DNA from: a virus
Virus record (IMG/VR): IMGVR_UViG_3300037493_003714
Location: 1 to 35,139 of that record
Reading direction: 5' to 3' (one strand)
DNA length: 35,139 nt
Shown here: in pieces, positions 28,916 through 35,139 of the stretch
Position numbering within the stretch: the first letter of the stretch is position 1
Layout of the letters: every line of letters starts with the position of its first letter
Translations under genes and position numbers: made by a program
Notes under the pieces: generated by a model
Database searches by the model: none
The model's input: the letters and a program-made list of their open reading frames with translations, nothing else
Told to the model about the DNA's origin: nothing

Positions 28916-30175
28916 ATGACCGTCGAGATCTCATCACTCGGCAGGACGCGCATCGCCATCGAGGCCGCGTTCGCCACGGACGAAACCGCGAGCCCGAACC
29001 ACTTCGTGGACCTGCCCGTCGTCGAGGGTAGCGTCCAGTTCGTGCCGATGCAGGAGCACCTCGACCCGCAGGTGCAGCAGCAGTTCGTGCATGCGTACAC
29101 GCACAGCAATCAGCTACTCGGCAAGAAGTCGAGCACGCTGGCGCTGACGACGTACCTCGCGGGCACGGGAGCCGCGCAGGACGGTGACGCCGCGTGGCTC
29201 ACGGCGACGACGTGGCCGCTCTACCGGCTGATGAAGACGCTCATGGGCGGCGCCTACCAGGGCACCGCGGGCGTGGTTCCGACCGTCACGACCGGCAGCC
29301 CGACGACGACGAACGTTCCGATCACGGCGACGCACGGGACGCTATTCGCGCTCGAGGGCGGCGCGTACGCGGTCGTGCTCCCGAACGGACTCATCGAGGC
29401 CCGCGAGATCCTCAGCTTCTCGAGTGGTGCTGTCGTGCCGAAGGTCGCGCACTCCACCGCTCCCGCGGCTGGCGCGCAGGTCTACTGGCCGACGACGTTC
29501 CATCTCATCGAGGGCACGGGAAGCAACCGCGCGACGCTGCAGGCCATCATCGAGGGCGCGGAGGCGGGCGACGAGTACGTGTGCCTCGGCGCGCAGGGCA
29601 CGATGTCGATCGACATCACCGCCGGGCAGATCGCGAAACTCAGCACGTCGCTCACCGGCGCGAGCTGGGCGCGCACGTCGAGCTTCACCCTCGCCGCTGC
29701 GGCTGCCGCGGTCGGCTTCTCTCCGATCAGCAACCTCACGTCGGAGCTGATCGTCGCGACCGTCGGCAGCACGACGCGCAACGTCATCTCGCACAGCGCC
29801 TCGACGTGGACGCCCGGGTTCGCGAACTCGCCGATCCCGTCTCCCGAGGGTCCAGCGTCGAGCGGCATGATCGGATGGAAGCGGTCGCGCGGTCGCGGCG
29901 TCTCGGGGTCGTTCGTCGCCTACGATGACACGGGACTGAACTGGCTGACGCAGGACAGCACGCGCGCGAACCTCGCCGTCTTCCAGCAGATCGGCATGAC
30001 GACCGCTGGCATCGTGCTCCTATCGGCGCCCACCGTGGAACTCACGTCCGTGCCGAAGCGCACCGCGGCGGGCGACCTCTACGGGCAGACCGTCGAGTGG
30101 GCCGGGCGCAACGACTCCGCGATCAGCGTGAGCACCGACCTCGGGCGCAGCGCGATGCGCGTCCACGTCTGGTGA
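28916..30175 (+). CDS. Major tail tube-like protein (419 aa)
   Basis: ATG after GGAG. The protein is beta-rich with many Thr/Gly repeats (FVDLPVVEGSVQFVPMQEHL, SSTLALTTYLAGTG, GTMSIDITAGQIAKLSTSL, GFSPISNLTSELIVATVGS). The layout, with strand-rich segments and regular turns, suits a tube protein. Gene order (before the chaperones and tape measure) supports it. At 419 aa it is long for a tube protein, so it may contain an additional surface domain. Confidence moderate. Confidence 0.6.
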   Translation: MTVEISSLGRTRIAIEAAFATDETASPNHFVDLPVVEGSVQFVPMQEHLDPQVQQQFVHAYTHSNQLLGKKSSTLALTTYLAGTGAAQDGDAAWLTATTWPLYRLMKTLMGGAYQGTAGVVPTVTTGSPTTTNVPITATHGTLFALEGGAYAVVLPNGLIEAREILSFSSGAVVPKVAHSTAPAAGAQVYWPTTFHLIEGTGSNRATLQAIIEGAEAGDEYVCLGAQGTMSIDITAGQIAKLSTSLTGASWARTSSFTLAAAAAAVGFSPISNLTSELIVATVGSTTRNVISHSASTWTPGFANSPIPSPEGPASSGMIGWKRSRGRGVSGSFVAYDDTGLNWLTQDSTRANLAVFQQIGMTTAGIVLLSAPTVELTSVPKRTAAGDLYGQTVEWAGRNDSAISVSTDLGRSAMRVHVW

Positions 30176-30204
30176 GATGACTGCGGCGCTGGAGGGCGCC
30201 CGAC

Positions 30205-30804
30205 ATGACACACGAATCCGACCCGACAAAGAACCTGCGCGTCCACGTCTCCTTCGATCCCGCGATCGATCGCGAGGCGATGGGCGAAGACTTCGCGCGC
30301 CATTTCGGCACCATCGCAGAGACCGCAAATCAGGTCACGAGCGGGCACGGAAACCGCGACGTGAAGCTGATCAAGGTCATCAACGGCATGGCGCCCACAG
30401 TCTTCGAGATCCGCCCGCTGACATCCTTCCAGCGCGCGGGCGTCGACGCGATCCCTGAGTCGCACGGGCCGTCCTCTCGCTGGCTCTCCGCGCTCCAATA
30501 CGCGTTTGTCTCGTGCACCCTGGGCCAGCCGCTCGCGGGGCGCACGGAGACGTTCCTCCCGCTCTCCGGTGACGCCGGTAGGCTCTCGACGCACGCGCTC
30601 GACATGATCGGCGAGAGCGTCTCCACCGAGGCGCTGCTCGAGATCGGAGCGGTGGCCTACGCGCGGAGCAAGCTCGATTTTTTCGGCGTGGCCTTTGCGC
30701 CGCTGCCGGCTACCTCGGCGCTCGTGCTCCTTCGAAACTTCCCACGCCGTGTGGCCACCCAGACGGCGACCGGATCCGGCACTACGACCACAAGCGAGGT
30801 CTGA
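30205..30804 (+). CDS. Tail assembly chaperone G-like protein (199 aa)
   Basis: ATG at 30205 after GGAGG. Mixed alpha/beta protein (LRVHVSFDPAIDREAMGEDF, VKLIKVINGMAPTVFEIRPL, RWLSALQYAFVSCTLGQPL) with the C-terminus turning Thr/Ser-rich. A TTTTTTC slippery heptamer at 30678-30684 (codons GAT TTT TTC, residues 158-160) would shift into the -1 frame and give a 329-aa fusion with the following ORF. This is the lambda G/GT arrangement for tail chaperones located before the tape measure gene. Confidence 0.6.
   Translation: MTHESDPTKNLRVHVSFDPAIDREAMGEDFARHFGTIAETANQVTSGHGNRDVKLIKVINGMAPTVFEIRPLTSFQRAGVDAIPESHGPSSRWLSALQYAFVSCTLGQPLAGRTETFLPLSGDAGRLSTHALDMIGESVSTEALLEIGAVAYARSKLDFFGVAFAPLPATSALVLLRNFPRRVATQTATGSGTTTTSEV
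30678..30684 (+). other. TTTTTTC -1 slippery heptamer in the tail chaperone gene
   Basis: Codons GAT-TTT-TTC give T-TTT-TTC in the correct register. The -1 frame has no stop from here through the next ORF (to 31193). A GC-rich hairpin (CGGCG 30684-30688 with CGCCG 30698-30702) starts at the last base of the site. This is a canonical tail-chaperone frameshift setting. Confidence 0.65.
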
Positions 30805-30818
30805 GTGTCGGCGCGCAA

Positions 30819-31193
30819 ATGGGCGCCATCGACGTGCGCCGAGCGTGGCACTGCGACTGCGACTCGCGCTCGCACCTTGACCCCGTACGCCGCGTCTCCG
30901 CGGCTGGCGCCGCCGTGGGCCGCATCGTCGCAGGCATCGAGACGGTGACGGGCGTAGAGCCAACGTCGTGCCCGTGGCGGTCCTACGGCGACCCCGTGGT
31001 GTCTGCCGCCATGACGCTGCGCAGTCGATGCGAGCAGGGTACCGTGATGATCGACGAGCAGATCGCCGTCGTCGTCGAGGCGCTGGACGCGTGCGAGCGG
31101 GCGCGGTCGACGGTCGAGGCGCTGGACCGACGCATGGAGCGCGAGAAGCGCGACGCAGAGCGCAGGGCGAACGCGGCGAAGAACGGAGGCTGA
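30819..31193 (+). CDS. T-like downstream ORF of the tail chaperone pair (124 aa as a separate ORF)
   Basis: The first ATG is 30819, with no good ribosome site, 14 bases after the stop of the previous gene. The frame is open far upstream, into the previous gene (GHPDGDRIRHYDHKRGLSVG in the overlap). The protein has ARRAWHCDCDSR-type Cys residues near the start (WHCDCDS) and a C-terminal helix (ALDACERARSTVEALDRRME). It is most likely made as the C-terminal extension of the upstream chaperone by -1 frameshifting. In lambda the T part binds the tape measure protein, and here the tape measure gene follows directly. Confidence 0.6.
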   Translation: MGAIDVRRAWHCDCDSRSHLDPVRRVSAAGAAVGRIVAGIETVTGVEPTSCPWRSYGDPVVSAAMTLRSRCEQGTVMIDEQIAVVVEALDACERARSTVEALDRRMEREKRDAERRANAAKNGG

Positions 31194-31194
31194 G

Positions 31195-32691
31195 ATGGAC
31201 GACATCAAAGCCAGGATCATCTTCGAGGACGCGGGGGCGTCCGCTGCGCTCGGCAAGGTCACGGGGGCGGCGGTCGCGAACGCGACGGCAACGAAGGCGG
31301 CGAGCGAGGCCGTCAAGTCCGCGGGGACGAACGTTGCGCAGTTCGGCTCGACGGTTGGGCTTGTTGGCCAGACCGTCGGACGCTTCAACGGGTCGCTCGG
31401 AAGCGTCGTGTCGTCGGCGGGCGCCGCGCTCGGAGCGGTGCAGGCGATGACGACGGCCGGGCTTGGGCCGATCGGAATTGCGATCGGCGTTGTGACGACG
31501 ACGATCGGGCTCGCGTCTGCGGCATTCTCGATCTTCAAGGATCGGCAGAACCAGGCCGAGGCGTCGACTCGTGCGCTCAACCGCGCGCTCGACGACAACG
31601 CGGCATCGCTCACGTCCGTGATCGCGAAGATGCGCGAGCGCGACAATCTCGCGGAGCAGCGGGCGCGACTTGCGAGCGGAGAGGGCACGTCGGAGGAATA
31701 CCGAGGTCAGGCGGAGATGGCCCGCGAGCGCCTCCGACTGCTGCAAGGCGAGTTCGGGGACAGCGCGCAAATGGATGCTGCCCGCTCACGCATGATGGCG
31801 GAGATCCGAGCCCTCGAAGATCGCGCCGACGCCATCGAGCGTGGCGGCGGAAATGCGTCCGAGGTCACCATCGAAGATGGAGCGACTCTCACCGGGGACG
31901 CGGCGCGCACGGAATACCGCCGGCTGCACCCGACGCGCACTGGAGGCGCGAGTGGGGCCGGATCCTCCAGCGCTGATCCATCAACCACCGACACCAGTGA
32001 GGCCGACTCAGCGGCACGTCTAGCCGCGCTCACGCGAGCGATGGACGAGGAGGCTGCGGTCCGCGCCTCCGCTCGCGAAGACGAACGAGCGTTTCAGCAG
32101 TCGATCGCCGAGCTCGAGATCCAGGATCTGAACGATCAGAAGGATCGCGCCATTGAGGTCGCGCAGGAGCAGCGCGACGCGATCATCGAAGCGAAGCGCG
32201 AGGAGGCGGAAGAGATCACGGCGATCCAGCAAGGCGTCACCGACGGCTTCTCGCTGATGAACGACGTCATCGCGCTCGCCGCGGGCACGAGCGAGGCCGC
32301 GCAGAAAAAGGCCGCGCAGGTCATGGCCGCGACGGCGATGGTAGAGGCCGTCGTGCAAGGCGCACTCGAGGTCGCGCGCGCCGCCGCGTCGTACCCCGAC
32401 GTCGCAGGCATGGTCGCGCACGGCACGGCGGCGGCAGCGTTCGGCGTCGCGGCCGTGAAGGCGGGCATGACGATGGGCGGCGCGGGCGCCAGCGGTGGAG
32501 GCGGCGGAGCGCCGTCTGCGCCGACGGGAGGGCCTTCGCTGAGCGGCGGCGAGCGCGAGCGCGGCGGCGACACCATCGTCATCAACTGGGGCTCGCAGGG
32601 CCTCGTCTACGCGGCCGACCGCGCGCAGCTCGGGCGCGACCTCGAAGACATGATCGGCGAGGGACGCTCGCGCCTCGGGCGGGCTGCCTGA
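31195..32691 (+). CDS. Tail tape measure-like protein (498 aa)
   Basis: ATG after GGAGG. The N-terminal part has Ala-rich helices (AALGKVTGAAVANATATKAA) and hydrophobic segments (GLGPIGIAIGVVTTTIGLAS, near residues 95-115). A long charged coiled-coil middle follows (LAEQRARLASGEGTSEEY, RAFQQSIAELEIQDLNDQKD, EAKREEAEEITAIQQ), then a second hydrophobic region (AAASYPDVAGMVAHGTAAAA) and a Gly/Ser-rich tail. This is the usual tape measure layout but short, which predicts a short tail. It is preceded by the chaperone pair and overlaps the next gene by one base. Confidence 0.75.
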   Translation: MDDIKARIIFEDAGASAALGKVTGAAVANATATKAASEAVKSAGTNVAQFGSTVGLVGQTVGRFNGSLGSVVSSAGAALGAVQAMTTAGLGPIGIAIGVVTTTIGLASAAFSIFKDRQNQAEASTRALNRALDDNAASLTSVIAKMRERDNLAEQRARLASGEGTSEEYRGQAEMARERLRLLQGEFGDSAQMDAARSRMMAEIRALEDRADAIERGGGNASEVTIEDGATLTGDAARTEYRRLHPTRTGGASGAGSSSADPSTTDTSEADSAARLAALTRAMDEEAAVRASAREDERAFQQSIAELEIQDLNDQKDRAIEVAQEQRDAIIEAKREEAEEITAIQQGVTDGFSLMNDVIALAAGTSEAAQKKAAQVMAATAMVEAVVQGALEVARAAASYPDVAGMVAHGTAAAAFGVAAVKAGMTMGGAGASGGGGGAPSAPTGGPSLSGGERERGGDTIVINWGSQGLVYAADRAQLGRDLEDMIGEGRSRLGRAA

Positions 32692-33542
32692 TGCGCGACC
32701 TCTACAGCGCGTGCTTCGACTTCGGCCGCATGTCGCTCGGTGCTGTGTCGGGCGCGAACGCGGCCGTTTTTTCTGGCGGCCTGACGGGCAACGTCGGCTT
32801 CGCGTCTGGCATGTACGCGCACGGAGCAGTCGCCTGCACGACGGGCGGCGGATTCGTCGACGGCGTGGAGCTGCTGCCGCTCGTGAACGACGTGCAGGCC
32901 ATCGTCGCGGGACTGACGATCGCGTTCGACCCGGCGACCGTGACCTACACGCTCTCGGCTGCGGGTGCGTTCGTCATCACGTGGAGCGGCCTTCAGGGCG
33001 CCGCGATGCGCGACATCCTCGGGTTCAGCGGCGCGGCTACCGCATCGGCGGCGTCGCACACCTCGACGCAGCGGCCGAAGTACGCGATCGTCTCCGCGGT
33101 CGCGGGTCAGTCGCAGGTGCATGAGGTCTACGAGCCGAGCGGGCGCATCGCCTACGTCGAGAGCGACAACGGGAGCGCGTACTCGATTCGACCCGACGCG
33201 CTCCCGAAGTATCGCGACTGGGTGCAGGGATACGAGTCCACCGGGCCGACCGATGCGGCGTGGACCGCGGCGCACGGCGTCGCAGGCGCACCCGTCCGCA
33301 CCACCGACGTCGGTAGTGCGACGCTCGTGACTTGGTCGTGGCAGGACTTCTACCGGCACGTGTCGGCGGAGCTGCCGTTCATTCTCGCCGACCGTGCGAC
33401 GAGCTCCACGGGCGAGGGCACGATCTACAAGCTCCGCGGCGACGGCGCGCACTTCGACCCGACGCGAGTCACGGCTGACTTCGACCAGCACTGGTCGATG
33501 CCGCTCCGCTGCCGGTACATCGGCGTCGGGGCGACGGCATGA
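32691..33542 (+). CDS. Distal tail / baseplate region protein (283 aa)
   Basis: ATG at 32691 shares a base with the previous stop (TGATG). It has a strand-rich character (NAAVFSGGLTGNVGFASGMY, VTYTLSAAGAFVITWSGLQG, WSWQDFYRHVSAELPFIL). No family is recognised. Position directly after the tape measure is where distal tail or tip proteins lie. Coupled to the next gene by ATGA. Confidence 0.5.
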   Translation: MRDLYSACFDFGRMSLGAVSGANAAVFSGGLTGNVGFASGMYAHGAVACTTGGGFVDGVELLPLVNDVQAIVAGLTIAFDPATVTYTLSAAGAFVITWSGLQGAAMRDILGFSGAATASAASHTSTQRPKYAIVSAVAGQSQVHEVYEPSGRIAYVESDNGSAYSIRPDALPKYRDWVQGYESTGPTDAAWTAAHGVAGAPVRTTDVGSATLVTWSWQDFYRHVSAELPFILADRATSSTGEGTIYKLRGDGAHFDPTRVTADFDQHWSMPLRCRYIGVGATA

Positions 33543-35139
33543 CGTGGGCGCGCATCGTCGAGACGGGTAGCGGCTCGGTCGCGTTCCGGCTCATGATCCT
33601 CGGGCACCCGTACGAATTCGTGTCGTCGGTGGCGCTCGTCGGCTCGAGCACGGACGGGCGCGAGCGCATCGCTGGCCTCGACGCGCGCAGCATCTCGTGG
33701 AGCGAGTCGCTCGACCCGGCGCAATGCAAGCTGACGGCGCGCGGCTGCACCGTGCGCATCGTCGAGGACGGGCAGCACCGTACCGGCGACTCCTTCGTTC
33801 GCGCGCCATCGAAAGTGCTCTACCTCGCGTCGAGCATCAGTGACGCGGCCGTCGCACTCCCGCTCGACTCGCTCGACACCAGCAACGGAGACGTCCTCTA
33901 CATCGGGCAGGAGTGCGTCCACATCACGGCGGGCGCGGGCACGGCAGCACCGACCGTCACGCGCGGCTACCGGAAGACGCGCGCGCAGCACCACTACGTC
34001 GACGCGTCGCGCGGACTCGCGCGGCCCGAGGTCACGGACCGACGACCGACCATCGAGGGCGCGCTCGCGTTCCTGTACGCGTACGGAGACGGCGAGACGG
34101 GAGACGGTACGCTGGTATGGCGCGGCATCGTCGCGGCGCAGCCGAAGCTCCGCGGCCTGACGACGTGGGAGGTCGTGCTCGACTCGGTCACGAGCATCCT
34201 TGACCAGTCGATCGGCGCGGACCTGCAAGACCCGGTCACGCTGCGCGGCATCGTGTACGTCAGAAACACGGTCCCGTCGCTGAAGATCACGCGCAACACG
34301 ACCAACGCGATGATGGGCGTCCCGGCGGACGTCGTGAGCGTCCCGCTACCGTTCGGCTTCTTTTCGTCTAACGCCGACTGGTGCGCCGACGTCAACGTGG
34401 CCATTCAGACGGCCACTTCGGGGTGGGGAGCGGACGCGCTCAACGTCGCGTCCGGCGCGAATCCGCGTCTCATCGCTGCGCCAACGGACGACGGCGGATG
34501 GGGCTTCACGTTCACGACGAGGGCCACCGCGTACTGGCACCAAGTGCTGTGCTTCGGCCCGCTCGATCCGTACTTCTCGACTCTTGGCGCAGGCGTCTAC
34601 GATGCCGATGGCGACTTCTTCACGACGGTAGCGGCCTCGACGGCGTACACCATCCCGAGCGCGTATCCGATCCCCGGTGCGGGCACCGTCCCACGCGGGC
34701 ACATCGGACGGCATCGCACGCGCGACACCCGCGGATGGGAAGTGATATGCGACCAGATGTCCGCGTACCTCGGCGGCATCGCGACGGCGACGACGTCGGA
34801 CGCGCTGACCTTCGAGTGGCCGGACTTCATCGGGCAGCCGGCGCTGAGCACGAACCACCCAGTATACGCGTGGGACTCGACCGACCGGTCCGCGACGGTG
34901 CGCGCCGTTGGGTACTTCGCCGAGCGCATCTACACTCGCGACTCCGTTCCGACGATCACAGTCGCTCGCACCTACATAGCGAACGGCAACGTCGGAGACT
35001 TCCTCGCCGCGCTCGTCGCAGGCGCGAGCGAGGGCGCAGCGGCGGGTCGTCAGCCGTACCTCACCGTCGACCACGTCGACACGACAACGACGAGCGCGAC
35101 GGTGACGCCGCACGTCGCCGGCTTCCCGTGGGTCGCGGC
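33539..35139 (+). CDS. Tail tip / baseplate region protein, partial (over 530 aa, runs off the right edge)
   Basis: ATG at 33539 overlaps the previous stop (ATGA) and the frame stays open to the window end, about 533 codons. Visible text includes SVAFRLMILGHPYEFVSSVA, ISWSESLDPAQCKLTARG, GDVLYIGQECVHITAGAG followed by TVTRGYRKTRAQHH, a pattern of gene products that form tail-tip hubs with repeated strands. Function is inferred from the late-gene order only. The C-terminal part is outside the window. Confidence 0.55.
   Translation, partial: MTWARIVETGSGSVAFRLMILGHPYEFVSSVALVGSSTDGRERIAGLDARSISWSESLDPAQCKLTARGCTVRIVEDGQHRTGDSFVRAPSKVLYLASSISDAAVALPLDSLDTSNGDVLYIGQECVHITAGAGTAAPTVTRGYRKTRAQHHYVDASRGLARPEVTDRRPTIEGALAFLYAYGDGETGDGTLVWRGIVAAQPKLRGLTTWEVVLDSVTSILDQSIGADLQDPVTLRGIVYVRNTVPSLKITRNTTNAMMGVPADVVSVPLPFGFFSSNADWCADVNVAIQTATSGWGADALNVASGANPRLIAAPTDDGGWGFTFTTRATAYWHQVLCFGPLDPYFSTLGAGVYDADGDFFTTVAASTAYTIPSAYPIPGAGTVPRGHIGRHRTRDTRGWEVICDQMSAYLGGIATATTSDALTFEWPDFIGQPALSTNHPVYAWDSTDRSATVRAVGYFAERIYTRDSVPTITVARTYIANGNVGDFLAALVAGASEGAAAGRQPYLTVDHVDTTTTSATVTPHVAGFPWVA

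Noticed and set aside
30079-31770. 563-aa open frame on the minus strand
   Set aside because: It lies antisense to the chaperones and tape measure, is Arg/His-rich and without a family; typical of antisense open frames in high-GC DNA.
1-35139. CRISPR arrays, insertion sequences, integrase, Mu transposase, rRNA
   Set aside because: No regularly spaced direct repeats, transposase or integrase motifs, or rRNA-like stretches were seen on reading the window.

Overview
The window is a gene-dense, very GC-rich segment (about two thirds G+C, strong G/C bias at third codon positions) of a tailed double-stranded DNA phage or prophage. The head module is Mu-like: a gp28-type terminase, a DUF935/gp29-type portal, a gpF-like minor head protein, a gpI-type protease with an internal scaffold start, a gpT-type major head protein, a gp36-like protein and a gpG-like protein. 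The early region carries RecT and YqaJ-type exonuclease instead of Mu transposition genes, and the tail genes look siphovirus-like (tube protein, chaperone pair, tape measure). No integrase, Mu A/B transposase, lysis cassette or rRNA is visible. The host is probably a high-GC bacterium, but the sequence alone does not name it.

Layout. (1) 1-4222, leftward: an early recombination operon. It starts from a promoter at 4265-4292 and runs through small Cys-rich proteins, a 142-aa protein, a YqaJ exonuclease, RecT, and a small protein with an SSB-like C-terminal tail. A tRNA-like element, a small gene and a partial XF1762-like gene lie further left. (2) 4223-4362: a divergent control region with two promoters sharing TTGACG and 16-bp spacing, around an AT-rich inverted repeat. 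(3) 4363-10099, rightward: a small RHH-like regulator on a probably leaderless mRNA, a deoxyribosyltransferase-like protein, small zinc-finger-like proteins, an exported protein, an SNF2-type helicase, a DNA methyltransferase and a broken replication-protein paralogue, nearly all joined by 4-nt start/stop overlaps. (4) 10100-15011: a promoter followed by a possible structured RNA, then a replication protein whose gene contains a cluster of GTCGC repeats (candidate origin), Zn/HTH proteins, RusA and an HTH protein. (5) 15012-17365: a ParB-like protein, a methyltransferase with a Trm1-like motif, and a convergent DUF5131 (Gp37/Gp68) gene. (6) 17434-35139, rightward: late genes in the order terminase, portal, gpF, two paralogous virion-type proteins, protease/scaffold, cement-like protein, major head, connector/completion proteins, tail tube, tail chaperones, tape measure and distal tail proteins. 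The last gene runs off the right edge.

The points most worth checking are translational and RNA signals. There are three in-frame -1 slippery heptamers at places where the adjacent frame continues the protein: portal/gpF (CCCTTTC), tail chaperones (TTTTTTC) and an XF1762-like gene (a G7 run). There are also two tRNA-like elements without an anticodon arm, a promoter-driven structured RNA next to the replication gene, and the repeat cluster inside that gene. All functional calls come from motifs and gene order read by eye; no database search was run.
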